A stretch of DNA of 5,764 bases from DATEEW01 sp035273665 (GTDB lineage Bacteria > Pseudomonadota > Gammaproteobacteria > Burkholderiales > SG8-39): contig DATEOW010000096.1 of NCBI GenBank assembly GCA_035273665.1, positions 1 through 5,764 of the forward strand, written 5' to 3'. The translations under genes and the position numbers were made by a program. The notes below the pieces were generated by a model. The model had not been told where the DNA came from. It searched no databases and worked only from the letters and a program-made list of their open reading frames with translations. Below are positions 1 through 5,176 of the stretch, in pieces. Numbering within the stretch: the stretch's first letter is position 1; the number at the start of each line of letters is the position of its first letter.

Positions 1-155
1 TCTAAGGCGTTACCTGGCGAGACTTCCAATTCGACGTCGGCCACGTCCAGCCAATGTCCCGCCGCGAAGGCGGGAGTGGCGGTACAAAGAAACGTTGCGC
101 AAAGCACATACGCGAATGCCGTCTGGCTCCGCCCCGACTGAGCAGCCTTTTTCAT
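1..155 (-). CDS. Secreted or periplasmic protein, N-terminal fragment (C-terminus outside window)
   Basis: The reading frame opens at an ATG on the minus strand (codon 155-153) and runs off the left edge, so only 51 residues are visible. They begin MKKAAQSGRSQ, continue with a hydrophobic stretch (about residues 13-29), and then show a signal peptidase I site of the form PAFA-AG, with cleavage predicted after about residue 31. A very strong Shine-Dalgarno sequence, GGAGGAGG, sits 4 nt before the ATG, which makes the start convincing. The mature part begins GHWLDVADVELEV, too short for a family assignment. Export by Sec is inferred from the signal peptide. It is transcribed divergently from the histidine kinase at 317, and the two share about 160 bp of control region. 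Confidence 0.75.
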   Translation of the reverse strand, partial: MKKAAQSGRSQTAFAYVLCATFLCTATPAFAAGHWLDVADVELEVSPGNAL

Positions 156-159
156 ATTT

Positions 160-167
160 CCTCCTCC
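160..167 (-). promoter_or_regulatory. Strong ribosome binding site of the leftmost secreted protein
   Basis: Read on the minus strand this is GGAGGAGG, 4 nt before the ATG at 155. It is a near-full anti-16S complement and supports the short, edge-truncated gene as real. Confidence 0.7.
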
Positions 168-300
168 GAAGAACGCACTGGGAAAACTCCGCTTCCCTTA
201 TGCCATCGGCATTTAACCTTTCCGGGGCGCTTTTGTCACCTGACGGGGCAGCCCGACAAATTGGGCAAGGGCAGGCGTAATAGCTGCATGACCTGCGCTT

Positions 301-306
301 AGGAGG
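301..306 (+). promoter_or_regulatory. Ribosome binding site deciding a TTG start
   Basis: AGGAGG lies 10 nt before the TTG at 317. The frame has a TAG stop at 281-283. No ATG or GTG lies between that stop and the TTG, so this Shine-Dalgarno sequence is the main reason for placing the kinase start at a TTG codon. Confidence 0.65.
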
Positions 307-316
307 ACCGTCCGAT

Positions 317-1411
317 TTGCATAACCTTGAGTCGCAACTTCGCCTATTCGCGGAGCAAAACCTTGAATTCGCCATTCTATTTTTGGATCAGGCGCGGCAT
401 GTCCAATGGTGGGGACCTGGTGCGCAACATATCTTTGGTTATGACGAAAGCGAAATGCTCGGCAAAGCGATTCATGTGCTCTTCACGCCGGAAGATACTG
501 AGCGCGGGGTCCCCGAGTACGAGGTGGAAGCGGCGAATCTCGGCTTGTCCGCCGAGGATGACCGCTGGATGATGCGTAAGGACGGTTCGCGCTTTTATGC
601 GTCGGGAACGCTCCACGCTTTGAAGGGTGGCGGTGGGGAGTCGTTAGGGTATTGCAAGATATTGCGCGATCGCACCGATGCCAAGATATTGCTTGAGACT
701 TTTCGTGAGCATAAGACCCACTACGAAAGCTTTCATCTCAAGCTCGCGCACGAATTGCGCAACTTATTGCAACCTTTGGCCAACGGCATGAGCTTGATGC
801 ATGCAAGGCTTAGTGAAGATCCCCTATTGCGACAGGCCTTCGTTTTGGTGTCCAAACAAGTCGATGCGATGAACCGTATGATCGACGATGCGATGGACCT
901 GGCACGCTCGCGTCAGGGCAAGCTGTATTTGCGTGCCGACATACTGGATTTGGGGACGGTGGTGCGCGAAGCGATCGAAGCGATGCGTCCCAGCCTCGCC
1001 GTGCGGCGGCACACGCTGGATGTCGCCGATGTCGACCAGCCTATTCAGATTCGAGGCGATCCGGATCGGCTACGCCAAGTTTTTATCAACCTCCTGGCTA
1101 ATTCCAACAAATACACCCCACCAGGCGGACACATCGGTCTGCATCTGACTGTTGAGGGAGACGAGGCCGTGGTGAAAGTGGAGGACAGCGGTGTGGGAAT
1201 TCCGCCGGAATTGCTCCCGGAGCTTTTCAAACTTTTTAGCCAGGTCGAGCCGCAAAAATCGGAAGGCGGCTTGGGTATCGGCTTATCCCTGGTTCATGAG
1301 ATTGTTTCCTTGCACGGGGGCACGGTCCAAGCGCGCAGCGAAGGTTTGGGCAAAGGGGCGGAGTTTATGGTGCGTCTTCCCCTCGCGCAAAAAACGGACC
1401 GACGGGAATAG
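317..1411 (+). CDS. Soluble PAS-domain sensor histidine kinase
   Basis: This is a 364-aa two-component sensor kinase that would autophosphorylate on histidine and pass the phosphate to a response regulator not present in this window. Residues about 10-122 form a PAS/PAC domain (FGYDESEMLGK near 40-50, KILRDRTDAK near 114-123). The dimerisation/H-box follows with LAHELRNLL and phospho-acceptor His145. The HATPase domain has an N-box (RLRQVFINLLANSNKYTP, 251-268, Asn262), a G1 box (VEDSGVGIP, Asp290), an F-box-like LFKLFSQ (303-309) and a G2 box (GGLGIGLSLV, 317-326). There is no transmembrane segment or signal peptide, so it should be cytoplasmic. The usual HELRNPL-type H-box has Leu instead of Pro at residue 150. 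No receiver domain is attached. The start is TTG with AGGAGG 10 nt upstream. The BON lipoprotein follows 64 nt downstream and may share its transcript. The signal sensed is unknown. Confidence 0.92.
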   Translation: MHNLESQLRLFAEQNLEFAILFLDQARHVQWWGPGAQHIFGYDESEMLGKAIHVLFTPEDTERGVPEYEVEAANLGLSAEDDRWMMRKDGSRFYASGTLHALKGGGGESLGYCKILRDRTDAKILLETFREHKTHYESFHLKLAHELRNLLQPLANGMSLMHARLSEDPLLRQAFVLVSKQVDAMNRMIDDAMDLARSRQGKLYLRADILDLGTVVREAIEAMRPSLAVRRHTLDVADVDQPIQIRGDPDRLRQVFINLLANSNKYTPPGGHIGLHLTVEGDEAVVKVEDSGVGIPPELLPELFKLFSQVEPQKSEGGLGIGLSLVHEIVSLHGGTVQARSEGLGKGAEFMVRLPLAQKTDRRE

Positions 1412-1475
1412 GACCGAAAACTGCTCTAACTCTCTTGCATGCAGATTAGGTGCATTCTTATTAACGGAGAGAACA

Positions 1476-1793
1476 ATGAAACAAAAACTTTCTCAATATC
1501 TTGGCGTCATGTTCATGGCTTTGGCCCTCGTGTCCTTTGTCGGTTGTCAATCTACCTCTGAAACGCGTAGTGCCAGTGAAGTAGCTGAAGATGCTGCGAT
1601 CACGACAAAAGTCAAAGCGGCGCTCATCAATGACGCAACGGTCAAGGCAACGGACGTCAACGTCAATACCTTCCGCAATGAAGTACAGCTTACGGGTTTT
1701 GTTTCCTCAAGTGCACAGGCGACCAGAGCAGTCGAAATCGCTCGCGGCATCAATGGGGTCAAATCCGTCAAAAACGATATGCGAGTGAAGTAA
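1476..1793 (+). CDS. BON-domain lipoprotein
   Basis: This is a 105-aa protein with a type II signal peptide: a basic N-terminus (MKQK), a hydrophobic core (VMFMALALVSF) and a lipobox FVGC with lipidation expected at Cys24. The +2 residue is Gln, not Asp, which favours sorting to the outer membrane by the Lol rule. Residues about 36-105 form a single BON domain (AAITTKVKAAL, then VNVNTFRNEVQLTGFV, then the closing GINGVKSVKNDMRVK), a fold found in OsmY-like envelope and stress proteins and thought to bind phospholipid or other ligands. OsmY itself has two BON domains; this has one. The frame is open upstream into the kinase gene, but the ATG at 1476 has GGAG 6 nt before it and starts the lipoprotein signal exactly. 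Its transcript ends at the hairpin 18 nt past the stop. The exact ligand is unknown. Confidence 0.9.
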   Translation: MKQKLSQYLGVMFMALALVSFVGCQSTSETRSASEVAEDAAITTKVKAALINDATVKATDVNVNTFRNEVQLTGFVSSSAQATRAVEIARGINGVKSVKNDMRVK

Positions 1794-1811
1794 AGCCTGT
1801 CGACTATGAAG

Positions 1812-1832
1812 ACGCCCTTCGGGGCGTTTTTT
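1812..1832 (+). terminator. Rho-independent terminator with UUCG tetraloop, after the BON lipoprotein
   Basis: The perfect 6-bp stem ACGCCC/GGGCGT (1812-1817 with 1822-1827) closes the very stable loop TTCG, followed by a T run to 1832 and then ATTT. It sits 18 nt after the lipoprotein stop codon. The opposite strand lacks a clear T run, so it mainly serves the plus strand. Confidence 0.9.
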
Positions 1833-1928
1833 ATTTGCTCGACTGGAAAATCGCAGACTTGTTTCGCCCTCAGTTAAGCGGCGATCTTGTATGTAGGTAT
1901 AACCTCGATTGGTCTACTAGGACCCTGA

Positions 1929-1946
1929 GCGTCACACGTGCGACGC
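1929..1946. repeat. 18-bp imperfect palindrome between convergent genes
   Basis: GCGTCACACGTGCGACGC reads almost the same on both strands. Eight of nine base pairs are symmetric and one A/C pair is mismatched; CACGTG lies at the centre. It sits in the 1833-2010 gap between the lipoprotein terminator and the end of the minus-strand phosphotransferase gene. It has no adjacent T run on the minus strand, so it is not a standard terminator for that gene. It could be a protein-binding site or an mRNA 3'-end hairpin. Nothing else recognisable is in this gap. Confidence 0.5.
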
Positions 1947-2010
1947 CGATAGCCACAGACTTTTTGGAAGCGCAATCAAGCTCACTTCCCAACGACCCCT
2001 CGCCGCCGAC

Positions 2011-2982
2011 CTATGCCGCTAACTGCCGGCGCAGACGCGAGGCCGTCGAAGAGAAAGCCCAATGAAGCAGTGTGCGCCTGACGGTGCCTGTCGCATGTTC
2101 AAGCATGGAGTTCCAGTTGCATAACAAGTGGAACAGCCGGCACCAGGCAAGCGCAATGGGTGGAGGCGATTGACCTTCTCGCCCGTAACCTGCAAGGAAA
2201 TGAGCCGAGAGGTCGTCGCGATCGGTGAAGCGCCATGGATTACGCGGATCGAGGCAGGACATTTCCATGTGGTTCAAGAAGGGCGCGATGTCGTACACCA
2301 CCGCATTGTTGTGTCGCAGATGGATATCGATACCGGTGAGACGCTCCTCGTCGAGCAGCAGGTTATCCAGCTTGAAATCGCCGTGAATCCAACTGTATTC
2401 GACTTTCGCCGAAGCCGCCTCCGCGAAAGAAGCGACCAGGCTATCGATTGCTTGTTCAAATGATGCGTCTTGCGCGCCCGGCCAGTTGTACATGCTCTGG
2501 ACGACTGACCGCTTCTGTTCAACGTCCATATGCTGCGCCGGTTGTTGCCCCAGTTGATGGAAGGCGCTTAGCCACTGTCCCGCCTGCTCGGCCAGTTGAT
2601 GCGCTTTTCCCGTCGAGGTCTGGAGTCGCAGCAGGATGTCGGTGAGTGAACGGCCCGGCACCCATTCCAGCACGAGCGCGGCCTGTTCTTCGAATAAGGC
2701 GTAAGGCCGTACGCATTGGAGACTATCGTTCCGAGCCCAGGCTTGCTCGAGTCGTTTAAGCGCCTCGTACTGCTCAGCGGCAGACGAAGGGTCCAACGTG
2801 CGTTGCGGTCCGCTTCGACACAGCTTGATGGCCGCCGGTCCGGGTAGCTCCGAGCATTCGGCGAAGTAAATGCTGCAATGATCCGCCTCGTGGACTGGAC
2901 CTTTGACACGACACTCACCGAGGCGCATGCCGCGATAACCTTCGCTCTTTTCCAGCAGAAGCGTCAGGGTGTCGGCATTCAT
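2011..2982 (-). CDS. APH/choline-kinase-family phosphotransferase (kinase fold)
   Basis: A 323-aa protein from the ATG at 2982. It is a small-molecule kinase of the aminoglycoside phosphotransferase fold, transferring the ATP gamma-phosphate to an unknown hydroxyl. Visible motifs are AAIKLCR with the ATP-binding Lys (residue 53), a hinge-like VLEWVPGRSL (104-113), the catalytic loop WIHGDFKLDN (His200, Asp202, Asn207) and the metal-binding IDI (Asp219), followed by VVYDIAPFL. All catalytic residues are present, so it should be active. There is no signal peptide, so it is cytoplasmic. It lies 16 nt downstream of the methyltransferase stop and is almost certainly co-transcribed with it. An in-frame TTG at 3024 would add 14 residues and overlap the methyltransferase by 26 bp. 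Neither start has a strong Shine-Dalgarno, so coupling is likely. Antibiotic resistance is possible from the fold, but the context favours sugar, lipid or glycan phosphorylation. Confidence 0.85.
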   Translation of the reverse strand: MNADTLTLLLEKSEGYRGMRLGECRVKGPVHEADHCSIYFAECSELPGPAAIKLCRSGPQRTLDPSSAAEQYEALKRLEQAWARNDSLQCVRPYALFEEQAALVLEWVPGRSLTDILLRLQTSTGKAHQLAEQAGQWLSAFHQLGQQPAQHMDVEQKRSVVQSMYNWPGAQDASFEQAIDSLVASFAEAASAKVEYSWIHGDFKLDNLLLDEERLTGIDIHLRHNNAVVYDIAPFLNHMEMSCLDPRNPWRFTDRDDLSAHFLAGYGREGQSPPPIALAWCRLFHLLCNWNSMLEHATGTVRRTLLHWAFSSTASRLRRQLAA

Positions 2983-2998
2983 CAGTGTGGGAACGGTG

Positions 2999-3661
2999 TT
3001 AATGATTGTGTTCCGCGACGACAATGATCTCTTCGGTAATCAGCGCCATCGGTCTAAAACGTTTGACTTCCCGCAAGCCGCTTTCCTGAAGCAGCGTCGC
3101 CAGTTCCTTGTTGGTAATCGGATAGCCGGCTGGGGCTGGATTACCGATGAGGCGCTTCATGCGTCGGCGGAACCGTTGATACGGTGTGCTGAGTGATTGC
3201 GTTAACACCACTGGGCCACGCGTGAGTTTGGCAACGCTTTTAAGGAAACTGATCTGCTCAGCCAGTGGGAAATGCATGAGCACGCGGGCGCAAAGTGCGG
3301 CGTCATACGCTTGGGCAGGCAACTCCATCTGACGAACATCGGCGACTTGCGGTTCGAAGCGGTCGCCGAAGCGCGCCAGCCTTTCGCTCGCGACGGTGAG
3401 CATTGGCGCGGAGATATCCACGCCGACGATTTTGTATCCGTCTTCAAGAAGCACCTCGGCTAACCGGCCCGTGCCGCAGGGCACGTCGATGATCTTGCCG
3501 CCGCGAGGCATACTTTTAAACGCGCGGCTAATGAAGTGGCATTCAAGCCGATGAAAAATGCGACCGGTGAGGCGGCTGAACCGTTCTTTGTCGTAACGGC
3601 GTGCGATCTCTGTGTCCTGATAATGGGTGACAGGGTCCCAATTCAGTCTTTTGTTATCCAT
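2999..3661 (-). CDS. Class I SAM-dependent methyltransferase
   Basis: A 220-aa protein with the Rossmann-like methyltransferase fold. Motif I is IIDVPCGTGR (residues 57-66, SAM glycine loop). VGVDIS (79-84) ends strand 2 with the Asp that binds the SAM ribose. QVADVRQMELP (105-115) supplies the adenine-contact Asp, and AYDAALCARVLMHFP (118-132) is the post-motif strand and helix. The C-terminal part is basic (YQRFRRRMKRLIG, 161-173) and may bind substrate or membrane. There is no signal peptide or transmembrane segment. The frame is open up to 3841, but that extension is low-complexity intergenic translation; the ATG at 3661 (MDNKRLNWDP) begins the recognisable protein, though its Shine-Dalgarno is weak. 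It is the first gene of a two-gene unit with the downstream kinase. Substrate unknown: small molecule, lipid or glycan are all possible. Confidence 0.88.
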   Translation of the reverse strand: MDNKRLNWDPVTHYQDTEIARRYDKERFSRLTGRIFHRLECHFISRAFKSMPRGGKIIDVPCGTGRLAEVLLEDGYKIVGVDISAPMLTVASERLARFGDRFEPQVADVRQMELPAQAYDAALCARVLMHFPLAEQISFLKSVAKLTRGPVVLTQSLSTPYQRFRRRMKRLIGNPAPAGYPITNKELATLLQESGLREVKRFRPMALITEEIIVVAEHNH

Positions 3662-3704
3662 TTGACTAACGCTCGTGCTTTGCAATTTATCCCTCGATGG
3701 CTGT

Positions 3705-3719
3705 GCGGCAGCATGCCGC
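3705..3719. repeat. Inverted repeat in the methyltransferase leader
   Basis: GCGGCA-GCA-TGCCGC is a perfect 6-bp inverted repeat with a 3-nt spacer, 44-58 nt upstream of the methyltransferase ATG. If transcription starts at the sigma-54-like element it would form a GC-rich hairpin in the 5' leader; otherwise it could be an operator. Confidence 0.5.
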
Positions 3720-3748
3720 GCGCTCGTTATTGTTAAGACGCGATTACA

Positions 3749-3764
3749 TGAAATATTCGTGCCA
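3749..3764 (-). promoter_or_regulatory. Candidate sigma-54 (-24/-12) promoter for the methyltransferase-kinase pair
   Basis: On the minus strand the sequence is TGGCACGAATATTTCA. Against the sigma-54 consensus TGGCACGRNNNTTGCW it matches every specified position except one: the -12 element is TTTC rather than TTGC. The -24 half is a full match and the spacing is right. Transcription would begin near 3738, leaving a leader of about 77 nt before the ATG at 3661. The missing G is in the most conserved pair of the -12 box, so function is uncertain. Confidence 0.35.
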
Positions 3765-3835
3765 TAAAACTGTAGCACAGGGAAAGCGCTAAAGCCTGCC
3801 GGGTATCGCCTAGGACAAAGGGAATGTCGGGTGCT

Positions 3836-3851
3836 CGACAATCGTTTGTCG
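3836..3851. repeat. Operator-like inverted repeat upstream of the periplasmic protein
   Basis: CGACAA-TCGT-TTGTCG is a perfect 6-bp inverted repeat with a 4-nt centre. It lies about 170 bp upstream of the plus-strand gene and 175 bp upstream of the methyltransferase. A regulator site is one reading; no matching regulator gene is in the window. Confidence 0.4.
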
Positions 3852-4008
3852 CTTGCCGGTAATAACTGCGTACTCCTATGGTGATTGAGCGACGCGACCG
3901 TGTCAGCTATGGATACACGGCCTTACAAACCGATACGTGGCCAACATACGGGGCTTACATGGTGCTTCTACAGTGCGAGCCATACCACCGCAGAGGTGGG
4001 TCTACTCC

Positions 4009-4013
4009 AGGAG
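4009..4013 (+). promoter_or_regulatory. Ribosome binding site deciding among clustered start codons
   Basis: AGGAG precedes four in-frame candidate starts: ATG 4014, GTG 4017, ATG 4020 and ATG 4023. The first two are too close. Spacings of 6 nt (4020) and 9 nt (4023) are both workable. A small hairpin, CCACC-GCAGA-GGTGG (3985-3999), lies 9 nt before it. Confidence 0.6.
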
Positions 4014-4019
4014 ATGGTG

Positions 4020-4469
4020 ATGATGAAAAAATTTATAGCAGCGGCGATTTTGACGGCTCCCGCGTTCCTTCTTGCAACCCCTAGCGCACATGCCGCGGAT
4101 GTCGTCATACGAGTCCATGCGCCCGTCCAAACATACGAGCGCTTTACCGAGTACCGTCCGTCCCATGGCTATCAGCGAGGCTACAATCCGCAAGGCCATA
4201 AGATCAATTGGGTAAATCAGGAGCAAGCAAGACAACGGGCGAGTCTTGTGCAAGGTATGCGCTCGGGTGAGTTGACGCGGGAAGAAGTGGAGCGTTTGCA
4301 ACGTGAGCAAACCCAGATCCGTCATCTCGAACAGCGCGCGCTTGCGGATCGTTATCTGTCTCCCAATGAATTCGCGAAGCTGCAAGAAGAACTGCGTGAA
4401 GCGAACCGTCATATTTACGCGCAAAAGCACGACCGCCAGGATAGGGACTATCGCTACGCACGTTGGTAA
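4020..4469 (+). CDS. Small periplasmic protein with twin 28-residue helical repeats, function unknown
   Basis: A 149-aa protein (148 from the ATG at 4023; numbering below uses that start). It has a clear Sec signal peptide, MKKFIAAAIL to SAHA, cleaved after about residue 24. The mature N-terminal part is rich in Tyr, Arg and His (YERFTEYRPSHGYQRGY). The C-terminal half is helical and charged and carries two copies of a motif 28 residues apart: GELTREEVERLQ (82-93) and RYLSPNEFAKLQ (110-121). These share the pattern L-[TS]-x-x-E-x-x-x-L-Q, resembling the exiting half of an EF-hand, but lack the aspartates of a true calcium loop. It ends NRHIYAQKHDRQ plus a basic-aromatic tail. The pattern resembles small uncharacterised periplasmic proteins of proteobacteria. 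It appears monocistronic, with a hairpin 23 nt after its stop. I cannot assign a function. Confidence 0.82.
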   Translation: MMKKFIAAAILTAPAFLLATPSAHAADVVIRVHAPVQTYERFTEYRPSHGYQRGYNPQGHKINWVNQEQARQRASLVQGMRSGELTREEVERLQREQTQIRHLEQRALADRYLSPNEFAKLQEELREANRHIYAQKHDRQDRDYRYARW

Positions 4470-4491
4470 GCGAAGCGTGAGGCGCATGTGA

Positions 4492-4516
4492 AACAAGGCT
4501 CGTCACGGGCCTTGTT
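4492..4516 (+). terminator. Terminator-like hairpin after the periplasmic protein
   Basis: AACAAGGC (4492-4499) pairs perfectly with GCCTTGTT (4509-4516) around a 9-nt loop. It begins 23 nt after the stop codon. No T run follows (the next bases are CTGCGC), so it may be a weak terminator or an mRNA-stabilising 3' hairpin. Confidence 0.5.
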
Positions 4517-4536
4517 CTGCGCTTGAAAGTGGCGGT

Positions 4537-4559
4537 GCATTTCACGGCACGCGAAATGC
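4537..4559. repeat. Inverted repeat upstream of the 134-aa protein
   Basis: GCATTTC and GAAATGC are perfect 7-bp arms separated by 9 nt. The repeat follows the preceding hairpin by 20 nt and lies about 105 bp before the next start codon. Its size and half-site spacing would suit a dimeric regulator, but a second hairpin is equally possible. Confidence 0.45.
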
Positions 4560-4663
4560 GTACGGCGATTTGCAAATGAGAGTATGGTGGGGTGGCTGTT
4601 TTGAAGGTCTGCAACCCCCCCGCCCCTGATTAGCGACCGCGGGCTCCATCTAGGAGATCCACA

Positions 4664-5068
4664 ATGGTCACCCCTCTTGATACCGCCATTCGCCATGTCC
4701 GCATCTGCGCGGAGATCGAACGCTTTGACGACGCGAAAAAGTCCGTGATTGCACGTCTGCTCGCCGACGATAACGCCAGCCTGACCCAGATACTGGACGA
4801 GCTGACGAAGCTGCGCGCCTTGACCGACATGGCTTCCGGGCCGATTGGCGCCCGCATCGCTCGTGTTGAGGAATATCTCAATGCCAGTCGCAACATGAAG
4901 GCGACGATGCTTGCGCGCCTTGCTCCGAAAAAAGCCGACAGCAATGTCGTTAACCTGAAAACAATGAAATTCGTTCCGTTGGTCCAACCGGCGGCGCCGT
5001 TGTTGTGGGGGAAGAAGGCTAAGACTGCTCGATCCAAAAAGGTCGTTCAGTTATTCAGCGCCGTTTAG
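4664..5068 (+). CDS. Hypothetical protein, 134 aa, mostly helical
   Basis: I do not recognise this protein. The ATG at 4664 has AGGAGA 6 nt before it, and the gene is followed by a good terminator, so it is likely real. It has no signal peptide, lipobox or membrane segment and should be cytoplasmic. Residues about 7-88 look like consecutive amphipathic helices (IERFDDAKKSVIARLLADD, then LTQILDELTKLRAL, then ARIARVEEYLNASRNMKATML). A less ordered stretch follows, with a hydrophobic, proline-containing patch (MKFVPLVQPAAPLLW, 101-115) and a basic segment (GKKAKTARSKK, 116-126). The basic tail could contact nucleic acid or an acidic partner; that is only an inference from charge. It is separated from its upstream neighbour by about 195 bp with two hairpins, so it is probably transcribed alone. 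Confidence 0.72.
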   Translation: MVTPLDTAIRHVRICAEIERFDDAKKSVIARLLADDNASLTQILDELTKLRALTDMASGPIGARIARVEEYLNASRNMKATMLARLAPKKADSNVVNLKTMKFVPLVQPAAPLLWGKKAKTARSKKVVQLFSAV

Positions 5069-5136
5069 TTCTTGGGCGGCTCACCTAAATGAACGCATAC
5101 CCTGAATTCAAGATGCGGAAGCGATGAGCCAAAAAC

Positions 5137-5159
5137 AAAAGCCCCTTGCGGGGCTTTTT
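5137..5159. terminator. Bidirectional rho-independent terminator between convergent genes
   Basis: AAAAGCCCC (5137-5145) pairs with GGGGCTTTT (5150-5158) around a TTGC loop, with T runs on both strands (TTTTT at 5155-5159; TTTTGTTTTT read on the minus strand). It lies 68 nt after the stop of the 134-aa gene and 17 nt after the stop of the PEP-CTERM gene, so it can end both transcripts. Confidence 0.9.
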
Positions 5160-5176
5160 GTTCGATGCAAGTTTGC

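Larger units (their letters stand above)
3662..4019. other. Divergent intergenic control region of about 360 bp
   Basis: This region separates the minus-strand methyltransferase from the plus-strand periplasmic protein. I see no convincing gene; open frames running through it are extensions of the neighbours and begin at non-ATG or poorly placed codons. It holds two perfect 6-bp inverted repeats, a sigma-54-like element on the minus strand and a small hairpin just before the ribosome binding site at 4009 (each listed separately where supported). A weak sigma-70-like pair, TTGCCG (3854-3859) and TATGGT (18 nt later), could serve the plus-strand gene, but each box matches only four of six consensus positions. 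Confidence 0.6.

Noticed and set aside
191..205. TGGCATAAGGGAAGC on the minus strand as a sigma-54 promoter for the secreted protein
   Set aside because: GG and GC have the right spacing, but the conserved TT before GC is AA and the last base of the -24 element differs; too weak to call.
156..316. Possible cyclic-di-GMP or other riboswitch in the divergent leader
   Set aside because: The region has GC-rich short repeats, but I could not find the conserved core of the GEMM, glycine, TPP or cobalamin classes on either strand.
10..375. 121-codon minus-strand open frame at the left edge
   Set aside because: It is in a different frame from the secreted protein, which has a signal peptide and a strong ribosome binding site; the translation is rich in Cys and Arg, typical of a shadow frame.
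1435..1464. TTGCAT and TATTAA as a sigma-70 promoter before the lipoprotein
   Set aside because: The implied start would leave only about 5 nt before the ATG and would fall inside the ribosome binding site.
1835..2065. 76-codon plus-strand open frame after the lipoprotein terminator
   Set aside because: It starts at a TTG within the terminator tail, has no ribosome binding site, and its end overlaps the minus-strand kinase gene antisense.
3662..3841. 60-codon N-terminal extension of the methyltransferase
   Set aside because: The extension has no domain features or ribosome binding site, would cover the candidate promoter and inverted repeats, and the fold begins naturally after the ATG at 3661.
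3885..4019. N-terminal extension of the periplasmic protein from a TTG
   Set aside because: It would bury the signal peptide; AGGAG at 4009-4013 places the start at 4020 or 4023.
4615..4621. Run of seven C as a phase-variation tract
   Set aside because: It is short, lies in the untranslated leader, and no promoter spacing that it could alter is recognisable.
4204..4987. Long minus-strand open frames opposite the periplasmic and 134-aa genes
   Set aside because: They are antisense to genes with good ribosome binding sites and terminators, and their translations show no domain or signal features.
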